From Terebella lapidaria (taxonomy: Eukaryota; Annelida; Polychaeta; Terebellida; Terebellidae), in NCBI GenBank assembly GCA_949152475.1, contig OX424564.1, positions 26,782,165-26,846,164 of the forward strand: a DNA stretch of 64,000 nt. Reading direction: 5' to 3'. The notes beneath the pieces are model-generated. The model did not search any database. It had not been told where the DNA came from and saw only the letters and a program-made list of their open reading frames with translations. This document shows positions 1-12,807 of this stretch, piece by piece (position 1 is the first letter of the stretch; the number at the start of each line of letters is the position of its first letter). The position numbers and the translations under genes are program-made.

Positions 1-3000
1 TGGTCAATCATAGACAACATCAGTGACAACTCCCATTGATGGATTGCATCCTTTGTAATGATTGTAAGTATTAATGATATGATCCTTATTAATAGCACCA
101 GATCAACCATGTGTATTGATATATTCATTTCTCAACATCAAACACTAGTAAAAGAGCTTTCATGTGCACAATCTATGACACTCGGTGAATACGCCTTCCA
201 AGTAATTGTTGCCTGAAACATTTCATTTCAACCATCTTTAGGTAACTGTGTGTGTTGTATGGAACTACGATATATCCCATGATAACTGATGTGTTATTGA
301 ACGCTTCATGCTATAATATATAGACTGTACATGATATTACACAACTTAGCAGGTAGGAAAACTATGAACACATCTCGTATTGATATGATGATGGGCACAG
401 TTTTTAACTACTCCTGTCATGTCAAGGCCAACCTCCTCAGTCATAAACTATATATGACCATGGGCGACAGGCAACGAGAATACAATAAATAATCAACGCA
501 TCTTGTGCGAATAATGTCCTTGGACGTCCATCCAAATACTTCATCAATATCTGATATCATGGCATAAGATATAAGTATTAAACACATCCGAAATATACTA
601 TCAGGTGTGGGTGTGCTTTGGGAATCTTTGTTCGGCTTTCCAGTGAAAAATATTGTGATGTGAATAAATCATACTAGGCAGTATTGAAATGGGATGTAGC
701 ACAACAATTAACCTTTGACTCATTGATGATTGAGGCAATGTCCCGAGAGATATAACACACTCTACGGTAATCAGTTGTGAAGGTATCGTATTTCGCATTA
801 TATCTCCAGCAAATCAATGCCGAGTGTGACGATAGATGCAATTTGTCACATGAAAAATGTGGTCATTCTGTGTAAACAATGTGTATACCATAAATTGGAA
901 ATCCACATAGTATATGATACTACTTTATTTTTGCATAGTAAAAAAAGGTCTTAATTGCAGACTTGATCAAATATGCCAATCGTACATTTCTAGGATATCA
1001 TTTTTTACCGATAGAATGTCTGAACTACAAAACAAACAGATTTTATGTCAGCTTCTGTAGACGCCAGTGATATCATGTTTTGAAAGTATGGCTATAGAAT
1101 GATGGTTGGCAAATTAGCTTGGATGGACCTCGATTTCAAACAGGCACAAACAGAACTGGGATACACTATTTCCACGGTGAATAATTCTATATTTCAAAGG
1201 CAATCTCCGTGGCAGCAATATATGTGATATACGTGTTTCATATATATGTACATACTGTCAAATATATCAACACATGGTCTGATCCTGATGACGCCACTGT
1301 GTTTTCGGGCACAAATGTTTGGTTTGGCTTTGTTTCTATTTCAATAGTGTTTGATGTCAAACTTTCTGATGGCATCCTCATAATCTTGTACAGGTCTGGT
1401 GGTAGAAGGTTGATACATACATTATTACCACTGAGCCGGTATCACTGCTGGTGGTAGTTGAATCTGTCCAAGAGATTATCTATTCAGTAGCTATTTGACT
1501 TGTGATTGGGTACTTGTCGTACATCTATTTCCATGTGGTTTGTCTGAATATCTAAAACTGGTTTAGTTATATTTTTTATACTGATATATCACTCCTGGAT
1601 ATTTTTGTTTCTCATTCAGATGAACGTGCATTCTGCAACATAATACTCAAGTGTCCAAATCAAATTTTGTAGCAAATAAAATTATATGTGGCGAATGCAT
1701 CAGAATAATTGATCTTTATATCTTCACACAGGCATGGTTCGATGAACATTTTGGGAGTAACATTAGATGGTGAAATATTGAGGTCAGCCCATCAAGCTTA
1801 TCAGACTCATGTCTGATCAAATTTTCTGCATAAAAAATTTCATTCCTGAGATGACATTTGAGGTTCACTGACGGGATGAATGACTCGGTAGCACATTGTG
1901 ACTGTTTGCACACCCGTGAAGATAACATTGCTGTCATTTATCTAGCTATATCGGAAGTCGAAAGACTGGAAATGATTCCTCTCTGCCAGTGGGAATGATT
2001 GGAATGTTGATGTTTCGGAAATATTAGGTTTGTATCGATGATGCTGATATCGCAAATATTAATGGTTCATATTTTTTTAAAACAATATTTGTATTTTGTC
2101 GATCAACAGGGCAGACGACTTTTACAAAAACCTCTCCGGTATCATTTTGATGCAGTAGAGTACACACATAATATACATGCACACATTTTTTATGATTTTC
2201 ATCCAAATGTTCATCACCAAGGGTAGAATATCAACGGAGAAAACACGAACAGTTCTAACATTTTTATTCGATGCCTAGTTCTTGGCATATTTCATATATA
2301 TTTATGCAGTGCCGTGCAACGTCCGCAGATGTTGATTTTGTGGTTATGGCAGTGTCTAACCTACAGCATGATATCCATTGCTTGCCGCCGCCTTTTGGGC
2401 ATTTTGCATACGGGTTTATAATGTGAATCGTGCCACAGAAAACAGTTGTGCCAGAACAGGAGTGTTTGCTCATACTAACTCCTGGGAGTCGTTGATGATT
2501 GGTATTTAGGACATTATTCATCATGGAACATAGAATTTTCGTATTCATAGAACATACTTTATTTATTGTGCACGCCAATGTCACAGTAAATGCATGGTCG
2601 GTATGAGAGAATGCTACATTCATAAAAAAATACTTTCATTCTGAATACGTCCAAAGTGGACACCGTCTTTTCCTTACTTTCTTGTAACAATGATAGTGAT
2701 AAGATGTTGTTTATTTTCTGATGTTGCACTGATACTTACTCTGCAGCATGTATCGCACCAGTTCGCTGGGCAAACTCCCTGTTTTATGAGACATTGCTGT
2801 GGGACATTCTGATAACACTTTCTTTACCGCATACTTCCTCGTATTCACTGTTGAACGAGAATACATGTATTGCAGTAAATACCGCTCCTGGAGATATCGA
2901 TAACACGACAACAAGTTTGATATTTTTTTCCACCTATTTTATCCAGTTCATCAAAGATTGAAAATACAGATATCACACTACACACGGGGATGCATTATGT

Positions 3001-4100
3001 AAACTATCGAAGAAAAAATCCTGAATCTGCATATTCAAGCCAACCCAAAGTATATTTTCGACCGGGTATCATCCATGAGCCAATAAATTTGTTTTAGAAT
3101 GACTATTCACCGATGACGATGCATTCGCTACATATCAGTTTCAATATGATACTTTCAAATTAAGAAGGTATTGATTTGTGAACAATAATAATCAATAATC
3201 GGACACAGAGGAACACCATGGTCGGGAAATACCCGCAGTGACCAAACCAGATAGGACTGTAGGCCCACTACTTCGACAATAAATGTGTACATTGAAGCAC
3301 GAGAAACTAATTGTGTTATGGAAGTTATGGAACCTGCTTTCATGAGGTATGAACATTCATAAAAAAAATCTTGGAGTAAAGCACAAGGATGAAGTTGGTC
3401 ATGTTGCAATTATATTCCAATAATTTGCGACCTACATGTATAAACATGACATGAAAAAAACACGTAACACATTGCTGACGCCCTCTGAAAGAGAGGTTTA
3501 CTGTCCCGGATGAACTATCAAGCATAACTATTTCGGTCTGGTCCATGATTAGGGCCAAGTAATGTCAGATGCTAAACATTTAACACCACATAAAACCACA
3601 TAGGTCAATGCCGTTGCCACCACATGGTCCATAAAAATAGATTACCCTTGAAAAAAGTGTTTTTTTTTATCTATTTGTCACTATCCAATCGTGCTTTCAA
3701 TTGAGATTCAAATTTGTGGTTTGATGTTGACTATAAAGGGACCGTTTACTAATGACAATGCAATGGCTATACATAAGGAATATACTCCGGAATATGAGAA
3801 TCTCATTTGGTTTTCAGTGGGTTAGAGTATCCCGAGAGAAACCACTGCACTGGTGACGAACATAATGGAGTAATCGTTTACATGCATACAGCTTGTGTAG
3901 AATGATGTAGATTATGCATCACCCGCAGATCTAGGATCACACATCACCAGATATTGACGTGAATCCAGATTGGTGTTAAAAGAAAAGGTAATTTTTGTTG
4001 TATCCCTCTTATTCTCTTATTATTACTGTCCATATGGAATACATTAATAATAAACGGGTTCATACTGCATATGTCATTGAAGAAGTATCAAAACGCACAT
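1..4100. other. Gene-free AT-rich stretch
   Basis: I see no supportable gene here. Open frames are short and lack recognisable domains or paired splice sites. Around 1265-1440 there is a diverged reverse-oriented copy of interspersed repeat A, recognised by the 'cctgatgacgccactgtg' core and the following tract that matches copies at 62.6 and 63.9 kb. At 3300-3640 there is a copy of repeat C, matched again near 10.13-10.51 kb. The rest is unique AT-rich sequence with no clear structure. Confidence 0.5.
3300..3640. repeat. Interspersed repeat C, copy 1
   Basis: This stretch aligns by eye with 10130-10510. Shared landmarks in the same order are 'atggaacc', a 'atgaacatt' segment, 'aagttggtcatgttgc', 'aatttgcgacctacat', 'cgca/ctgtc' and 'cacatgg.cca'. 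The two copies are diverged and gapped, as expected for an old dispersed element or an old local duplication. No coding capacity or terminal structure was recognised. Confidence 0.5.
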
Positions 4101-4189
4101 CAGTTTATAACATGAATGATACTGATGCAAATCAAGAAATATTGGCAAACTTTTCATGTCATAATGTCATTTACTATATTATCCCACTC

Positions 4190-4376
4190 TCCTGTGGTAA
4201 TCGGACAACCAACGACTTGTTGATTATTCCCCACAAAAATTTGTTCTGTGTTGTTTCATCACGAAATCCTTCACTGCAACATATTTGCAAATACAATTAT
4301 TCATTCGGGGCTAAGTTATGGAATACTTTTGGAAGTGCAGTTACAATTACACAAGACCAGACCTATCATACGCAAG
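4190..4376 (+). pseudogene. Possible LINE reverse-transcriptase C-terminal scrap
   Basis: A 160-codon open frame runs from 3995 to 4477. Its middle contains a run ending in FGAKLWNTF, resembling the 'GPKLWN-LP' segment that closes the reverse-transcriptase region of Jockey/CR1-type LINEs, preceded by a TTNDLLIIPHKN stretch that also fits that region. No catalytic YxDD block, poly-A tail or endonuclease is seen nearby. If correct it is a short, old, 5'-truncated fragment. The match is motif-level only, and a chance frame remains possible. Confidence 0.3.
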
Positions 4377-4379
4377 TGC

Positions 4380-7060
4380 TGCGAACGAGGCAAAAATCCG
4401 AACTTGTGACGCAAAAGAACGCATCTTATACATATTGTATATTTCCACCCCAACAATTCATGGAGAAAATACCTTGAATTGTCTTTCTTAGATTTTTAAC
4501 TATTAACAAATCAACTATTAACAAATTACTAATGTGTCTCCTTATGAACTAGATGATCCTATTTATAAAAAGTGTTCAATGTTTGACGAGTTTTGATGTT
4601 GGGTTATAATTAAACGTGTTTTACAGTGTCTTGCTTTGTGCTATGAAAACATTCTGGGCTAATTAGACGTACTGAAGCAGTTTTCCAGCACACATTCTTA
4701 CATTTGTTACAGCATTTTGTAATGAGATTATGAGGGAATATTCCTTCTAAATAAGTTATGGCACACAAGCTTGGGTGCAGGATCAATGAGTCCATGCTGT
4801 CACACGATCCTATATATTGAGATGTTGAAGCAGGGGATATTGACAGCGACATGACATGTTGGATGGCAATCGCTCATGAACAAGATCCAATATATGGTTG
4901 TTCAAGACCAAACAGCAACGGCAGTAAATGTTGTCAAGAAACCATATAGAATGAGCACATGACAGCAGTAGATACCATCCACAATATCATGCGCAAGAAA
5001 TATGCGCATTAATATGTATTATTTACAATGATGACTGCTGTCTTCACATGTGCATTTTCTTGGGATGGAAGTGATCTGGTCAGCAACAGTTGATAAACAT
5101 ACACATGTTTTCGGTGTAGAATCTTTCCAGTTCAACTCACCCTAATGACCATAAAATGGGATACAGGAAGATCCTGACGTATCTGTGATGTCATGAGAGA
5201 ACACGCGATTCTCTAGGAAAGTTCTACCTAATAACGTCACGACATCTGACTCAGTAACGTTGAAAGTCAATTCAATAACAATGAAGATAATATATTTCTT
5301 TGATGGCGTTGCATAGAAACCTGAGCATATGCCATATTTTGCACGATCCATCATAAACTTGATGCCACCGGCTACAACACCAGGAGATGACAGTCACACA
5401 ACTGTAACCATTTGATTAGTTACGTCACTCCTGGTCTAAATAGTATTCTGCTGTTTCTTCACTTCATGCTGATCGAGTTAACTGTATGCAGCAGAAGATA
5501 TTGTCATTTTGTGGACGGAACGTGTGCCATTACCGTGGCTCTAGATGCTGCTACATTCCGAAAACAATGGAAGGCTGTCAGGATATAACTGAACGATGTG
5601 TTGAAAATTCTATGATGTTGAAATTCATGTTTCGACTACTAACCTAATCTTTCAAGTTGAATAAAAACCAATCGAATAATTGTTGAATTTAGATTGTCCC
5701 CACAAATGTAATATGTAGATGTATGTCTTTAATATTATATTTAACCATGGCAACACATAATATATGCAGTGATCAATTTCTTGTTTTCTTGCAATAAATT
5801 AGTAGTACACATATGAATACCTCTATAATAAATTTATCGTGTGAATTATGTTGACCCTGTCATGTGACATCACAAGGGAAATGATCTAAGGCCATGGTTG
5901 ATATCAGGAACATCATTTGAAACACTCGTGTAACTTACAAATTATTATATCACATTCGGTATTGACTATAATACCCCCATTCGATCGATCACATGACATG
6001 CTCTGTCTGTGTGTCCATCATTTCCTGTCCCATCAACGAACGGATGTAGGAGCAGATAAATTGCCGTCTTTGTGGACCCAGGGGATGTCATGATCAGAAC
6101 TCTAGGAGGAAATCTAATGGTAATCATCAAACACCATTAGACAAACCTCGGTGTCCCAGTGGAAGGAGATTGCAGAGATGTCCACAAAGCTACAAAATAT
6201 CAACCTGCTGCCACCAATAGGAGTCGGAAAACAAGGAATAGTTTGAGTGAAAAATGCAGGTTGTCTGGCCCATGGGCTAGTCCCCATGATATGTATGTTC
6301 TTTCCACTGATGCAATTCGAATTTGTCGTATATGGATATAGATCTATACATTCCATTTTTTTTCATTGTATGCTGTATAACCACGATCCAGTATTTTCTC
6401 ACATGAAGTTCCATCACATTGTCACAATCATACTGTGAGGCTCGGGACGGCCGTTGTCTTAAGTAACAACAAGGAGCACATATTGCACAAGCATCTGCTA
6501 ATTTCATTGCTATTCTCCAATGGGAAACATCATATATCCCGATGGAACTTGTTAACAAAATGCATTTCTACAAATCAAACGAAGGCTGTCTTTAGATGTT
6601 TCACTTCATCGCGAACATCAATGCCATTTCTCTTATAATGAATCTCTCATAACTGAATATATAGCTGGCAGCGATGTCCTAAACAGTTTTAGTGTAGCTT
6701 AATTTTATTTACAGTTTCATGGGAAACTTTATCAGCTTGTTATAATTTTTTATTCTCAGATGGATTAATGGAGAATGGATTAATTAACTAATGAATCTGT
6801 GGAAGAATACAAATAATAGGATGAAGAACCAGCGTATTTGTTTAATACATTGTGTTCTAATAATAATATTGTGACATGTACATCAGTACAGTTTAGTAAT
6901 ATATAGCTTTCCAGATACCAGGTTCAATGTTTATTTACACTCATAAACATGATTTAAAATCATCATGAATTGGTAATTCGGTAACATGATATTTGGTAGC
7001 AAATGTGATTTTCGTACCAGGAATATGTTTGTTCACGCTGATACTACATATATTGTAGCT
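4380..7060. other. Gene-free AT-rich stretch
   Basis: No gene is supported. A 14-bp unit, 'actattaacaaatc' and near-identical next copy, is duplicated at about 4498-4530. Open frames such as those at 6114-6558 overlap each other on both strands, have no domain and are taken as chance. Confidence 0.5.
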
Positions 7061-7062
7061 AG

Positions 7063-7912
7063 TGTGGCGATTTTGCCCAAAGATTGCGATAGAGTCAGGG
7101 CGGAGCCGCGGAAAGCGACTCCGGGAAGTCTGCGTGGACGTCTTCCAAAACAGACCCTTAAGAGTACCATTCACATTGCTTCCTTCTGGTTCTGTCATGT
7201 GATGCTTCCGTCATGTTTCAATGGGTTTTGGGCTGAGGCGGAGCATGTTGGGGACCAACATTGTGTTAAGGGGGTAATGTGGCGATTTTGCACAAGGATT
7301 GCGATAGGAGTTTCGGCCGTTATCGTACACCATACCGCACCTGTTTTGACCGCTCCGTGTTAGAAGCACGTGCGTCTCTTAGTGACGCATTTATCGATGC
7401 ACTATACTGCAACAATGGTCTGACGTCAGCCCTCGCTCTCGCGTATTGGCAGCCATATAGGCTGCCAGCCCACCGTGCTTACTCGGAGTCATCTCGGAGC
7501 AGTCAAGGCGAGAGGACGACGGCGAGCACGGCTATGAGCTCCAAGTCCCCTTTCTCTGGCTAAGTGGGCTCACTAGGGCCCCGGGGGCAATTTCAAATTG
7601 GGGGCCCAGGAGGGTGGCTACTAGATCCGCAGGTGCATACCCCCTGGAACGGTAGTCTCTCGCCCTGGGATGGTGCGGCAAAGGCTCTGGCAGACCGTCG
7701 GGCTGTCCTGTGTTCTATACCCGCGGCAGTTTAGCTAGTAATAGTTCTAAAGTCATTATATACGCCCGGCGTGACCCTAGGGTAGCAGCTAATCTGCAGT
7801 GACCCTAGATAGTGGGCGTCGAACTTTACACTAGTTCAACTATTGTGGGGTTCTTTCTTTATTAAAATCAGGACACTGTATTTCGAGATAGCATACTTGG
7901 TTATGGTCGCCA
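7063..7912 (+). mobile_element. Solo-LTR-like remnant, probably Ty3/Gypsy type
   Basis: A GC-richer block of about 635 bp (7278-7912) begins TGTGGCGA and ends TCGCCA, short inverted termini of the TG...CA kind expected of an LTR. It is preceded by a purine run (aaggggg) resembling a polypurine tract and carries an 'attaaaa' signal-like element near its end. About 215 bp upstream, from 7063, the first ~30 bp of the block recur almost exactly, followed by sequence that may be element-internal. No gag, pol or env coding was recognised. It is a broken fossil. Age cannot be estimated without a paired LTR. Assignment to Ty3/Gypsy is inference from length and termini. Confidence 0.5.
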
Positions 7913-10129
7913 GTAAAAGCTTTAAACTTGGTGGTGGTTATACTATTATGTGATCAATAAACCCATTGATTGTCTACCAGCATGCAACATTCAATATACC
8001 ACTTTCACTATTCCATACGTCTCCGTATACAGTGTAGAATACTGCATTCATATCTCTGCATAGGAGTTCTTCGTTATATTGGTTTTCAAGCTTCCCGAAA
8101 ATAATCAATGTGATTTCGGAAGGAAATTATGCTGAACAATTAGCTTTCGACTCATTTATGACTGACACAATATTTCCTTGGATACAGTACAATCCTGGCT
8201 AATTTTGTGTGATGATATCATTTTTCACATTTAAAATTTCGGGCAAACCACTGATCTTTGGGAAACGTAGATATAGCGGATTATTTGCGCAAAAAATATA
8301 ACTGGAGATATATAGTGGGAAATAGTACTCAAATGAAAAGTCGATTAATTTATACCCCTCACAGGTTTATCGAAGAACTGAGATTAGATCAGTCACGCGG
8401 CACTGGTTGTCATCCACTTCCAGTTGTCTGAACAACCGAGATAGCAGATCCTCCATCCTGTTCTACAGACATAACCGATCTAATTGAAAGAATATAATAC
8501 TGAGTGGTCATTCAGTGGTGATCAGCATAGTATCCCGTGAAGTCATTCATTTAAAAAAGGACTAAACAGGGCTGGGATACTGCACTTGAAGAAAAAAAAA
8601 ATGTGTTCCTCGACAACAAAGAGGTCAAACTTGAATCGTGGTATATTTTAGCCTTGCACTGACAGGTACACATATATTTCCCAACAGTGTTTGTATCGTT
8701 GTGTGGGAGATGTGTTAATGATGTGTGGTTCATTAATGGTTCGTGATATCCTCAGCTGCGCGTTATGATCACTACAGTGCTTTACTTTATATTATTCATT
8801 ATTATTATTCCATATTGATCCATGATTTATGATGTACCAGAAACATGGTTTAATAAATAGTATCATAGAAATTGTCCAAAGTGCTGATCATTATTATTAT
8901 TCTCACATGGTACATATATATCCTCAACATGAAGAAAGAGCGACACTATACGTGCTGTTTCGTGATCACAAGAATGAATGCATTCGCGACTAGACTTCCT
9001 GCGAGAGGAAAGCAGAGATAGCCTACTTGTTTGCTCAAACGCTTGGTGCATCTGAGCGCAACTCATCCTCGAGCCTTTAATACTTGCATTACTGGCAATA
9101 CCACGTAGTATAACCTAATCCTGCCGCTGGACGAGCTGTGAATGTTCCGGCCCTAGTATATTATTCTGCGCTTTCCTCTATTGTCAATAAGGGCCCAAGT
9201 ATCATATCCTGCGCCTTCCTCTAATTCCAGTCATGTCAATAGGTTATCGGTAACCTGAAAAAAGACAATTATCTGAACATTGAATTAAGTCGAAAACTGA
9301 ATCTCAGTTCGTGATCGTTGATGAGATCGCCATAGTAAATTCTGTAGGGTGGATGTGTGCCGATTCATGACTTCGTTACCTTATTACTTAAATTATAATT
9401 GAGTGGAGATATTGCACATTCCAGCTTCGGGTTTATCATGTATGCACTCAAATGTTACAAAACATTAACATCAGTTACGTGATATCCTCATTGATACCAG
9501 GCAGTGACCTCCTAAGGTAATGACTTTAATATAGTACAGCATGTGATTATTCACATTTACAGTACACCCCTTAGATGTCTGAATCAACCTGTTTATGGCT
9601 CATTAACTAATGACTAATGCACCCCCTGCACAGTGCTGTTTAGTTAGTATCACTGTAATTCCAATACCTGTTTGGCACATTAATATTACCCCTCTCGCTG
9701 TCCAATTACATAATAGGACAACAATCCATAGTCTCAACACTTTACAACGTGTTTTGTCGTATCCACAAGTTTTAGTTAAAATAAGTTTGAACAAAGCCGA
9801 ATGAACAAAGCCGAGCCAGCTTTCCAGTGTCAGGCAAAATCGAGAAAATAGTATGAGATTTCAAACCCCCCTCACCCCCCCCCCCCCCACCCCGCATATA
9901 TTATGGCCATAAGGAGACGAAATCAAGCGTTCGGGAAAGAGTGAGTATTTCTTGTCCCACATGTGACACGCGTCATGGATTTAAAAGTTAAATGCAAATA
10001 GGTCTCGCTGCATTTAGTGACAGATTTGGTGTATTCACTAACCAGATCGTGATGACATGCAGATAATTCCTCGAAAGCTGCTAAGGCATTGGTAACACAT
10101 GTCCTTGTCGCAGTAACTTCAAGACTAAT
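7913..10129. other. Gene-free stretch with C-rich tract
   Basis: No gene is supported. A short local duplication is present at about 9153-9240, where 'ccctagtatattattctgcg' is followed by a similar 'cccaagtatcatatcctgcg' segment, each then ending in 'tcctct' and a 'tgtcaat' tract. A C-rich low-complexity run lies at 9866-9896. Confidence 0.45.
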
Positions 10130-10510
10130 GAAGACCATATCCACCTATGTTGCAAAGCCATGGAACCAGTTTCCATGTTTTTATGAACATTGATGAAAAT
10201 CATGGAGTTCTCCATCAAGAACAAAGTTGGTCATGTTGCTAATACATGTATATAAATATTAATAATAATGCATCACAGTGAATTTGCGACCTACATAGAA
10301 ATCATGACATTCAATATAACACACACAACATTGTTGGCAAACCGCAGAACCAAAGCGCTACTGTCTCGGGAAAACTGTCTTGGCCTGGTACACTATGCGT
10401 GCCAGCTTGTATCAGGTGATAACATTTACTCTATCGTATTCTTCCAAATACATTATAGGTCAAGGTCCTGGCCATCACATGGACCATATGTGCATACGTT
10501 AGACAACCAT
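10130..10510. repeat. Interspersed repeat C, copy 2
   Basis: This is the partner of 3300-3640, sharing 'aagttggtcatgttgc', 'aatttgcgacctacat' and the later 'cacatggaccat' landmark in the same order. It is longer by small insertions. No protein-coding capacity was recognised. Confidence 0.5.
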
Positions 10511-10753
10511 GGACCGCCCGAAATCCTGTTGAAATCATCAGGATAAGCATGAAAGACATCACCTGCGCATCTGCAAAACATGCAAGTTTCTCCTCTTGGG
10601 CACATAGCGCACAACATGGTGTCATTTGAATCAACTGCGTCACAACACGCAACCGAGTCGGAAATGTCCGCTTACTATTCCATAGTAATCGCACATTATG
10701 AATTGTTCGTATGTTCAGAATTTATATTTATAATTTACACGTCAATGTCATTG

Positions 10754-10791
10754 AAATATTCCTTACTCGTTTATATGAGTAAGGAATATTT
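10754..10791. repeat. Perfect 15-bp hairpin
   Basis: Arms aaatattccttactc (10754-10768) and gagtaaggaatattt (10777-10791) are exact reverse complements around an 8-nt loop. A further 'gatattctag' pair follows at about 10792-10820. There is no adjacent gene or U-tract that would suggest a function. A small snap-back repeat is most likely. Confidence 0.7.
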
Positions 10792-11287
10792 TGATATTCT
10801 AGAACATCTGATATTCTAGTTTCTCGGTTTTTCATTTCATGACGAATCGTGTGCGGGTTGTATTGCTCCAAATATTGGTTCAAATTCATCCCAAAAGCAA
10901 AATGCAGGTATCTTTCATACGGGTATTGAAAGATGAAGGATTCTTCATGATTATTATTCATCACCCAATCTTATTCCCTTATTATTAACCATCGAGTCAC
11001 ATACACCTCAAAATGACACAATCGGTTTTATGTTTTCAGTGAAAGTGACCACTAGCTGTCCCCAGAGCAGCTGTACAGTGCAATTATCACTGCGCACACA
11101 AATTCGTCTAAATTTGACACTGAAAATCTGATTTTCAAAATAGTTTTGCATGGAAAGATTCCCATGCAGCAAAAGTAGCAGTACTATAGTACATTACACA
11201 GTCCAACCATTGGTATATAGATGGTCTATGACAATGAAATCCAAGATATACAATTTGATGCTTTTCTGTTGCAAATAACGACAATAT

Positions 11288-12802
11288 CACAGGATATAAT
11301 CAGTCAGCCGGTACTGTGGGGAGAACCGGCTGATACCCGCCGTTCTGTGTGATTCAACGCTGGTTCTGTGTGAATACAGGCGTGATGGCCGACATGTAAG
11401 ATAGTCTCCACCAGAAATGAAGCTGTATTGAGGCCAATGATAAGTAATGAACCTAACACTTATGTCTATTAGTTGCATAGACAAGTACTGTTTAGAAATA
11501 AGTTGACTAGAAGTGAGAAATATGTAACATATTACTACAATAGTGTTCACAGTTCGGCTGGTGTGTGTGTTTTTGTGCAAAATGTTGTGGAATAGGTCAC
11601 ACAACAGATGAAATCTGATTGAACAAATGTTGTTCATGGTGCAATTAGCTGATAGAACAAACTATATGTAATGAAAATCGAACTTATCAGGTATTGGCAT
11701 AATAAATGTGCACAGGTGACAGTAAATCTGCATATTAGAGATGCTCCGCCGGTTCTGGGTGATGGCAACACCGGTTCTGTGAGAGTTTACGAATATAAGG
11801 AGCCGACAATTGAACCTTTATCGTGGTATGAAAAAGCATGAATAAGTTGACTATACTTTTACCTCCACAGCCCAACCTTGAAAGAGGAAAAAAGTGCACC
11901 CGAATGGATTAGAGCGAAAAAAAATATTTAAAAAACGTACATAGACCAATAATAGACCATTTAAATGGATATGCCCTCTAAAACAAATAATTAGACTTTA
12001 TTGGTAATTTTCGGAAACACAAATGTATCCCGGCACCATCACTCTATATATGTAAACTCAAACTCAAGACTCAAATGTAGACTGTAACAGGAAGCTGCAC
12101 GTGAAGGGGCCATCCATTCAATGACAAACTGTTCCGTCTATTATGTTTCTGAAACTCGACTACTAGCTACCATCCAGTCACTGGGCCATCGAGCACTGAA
12201 ATGGTGTATCTACATGTATTAGAATTTATATGTGATTCGTCCCATATGCCTACCTAATGAAATGTGTTTCATCACACAAAATCTAAGTGTACATGTTGGT
12301 CATAAACGGTTTGATCATTTAACTTGAATTCAAAGTTCACATAGAACCAGTGTTGCCTTTACAAAGAACCGGCGTTGACATGAAAAATCTTTGATTTCTT
12401 CAATTTTCATAACGATTTGTTCAAGCTCACACTTGCCAATCATTTCTGATGTTTACTAACATATATTCGGCATACGAGCGAATCGTGAAACCAAAAATTG
12501 GCCCCAAAATGTGCTCAATATTTCGAGATAATTGTCAAAACTTTGAAACATATTGAAAATTTTCTTCTAAACAATGATGAAATACGTATATTTATCACCC
12601 GTAAGTTCGTATGAATCATTATTGTTACATATTCCAACTAATGGAACACTCCATTAGCCAGCATATAACTTTTAACCTTGATTTGTGGCAGTTATTGTCA
12701 TGTGTATGACACAGTATGATAACTTTTACTCACAGAACCAGCTAGTTGTCTCACAGAACCGGCGTTTCCCCCACAGTACCGGCTGACTGATTACGCCCTG
12801 TG
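11288..12802. mobile_element. 1.5-kb TIR element with subterminal repeats
   Basis: The ends are inverted repeats. The left end starts CACAGG, continues to taatcagtcagccggtac and then tgtgggg. The right end reads the same on the opposite strand, about 33 of 37 positions by eye. AATAT directly flanks both ends (11283-11287 and 12803-12807), a plausible 5-bp target-site duplication. Inside each end a short unit around CCGGTTCTGTG recurs (about 11310-11390, 11745-11790, 12345-12375, 12730-12780), as in transposons whose transposase binds subterminal sites. No transposase was recognised in the 1515 bp, so it is probably non-autonomous. The superfamily is not assigned. Confidence 0.75.
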
Positions 12803-12807
12803 AATAT

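Noticed and set aside
2264-2623. 119-codon minus-strand frame with several Cys residues
   Set aside because: No recognisable domain, zinc-binding spacing or splice partner, and composition like surrounding non-coding DNA.
6986-7563. Overlapping 125- and 94-codon frames
   Set aside because: They cross the LTR-like block and its border, and nothing in them resembles a known protein.
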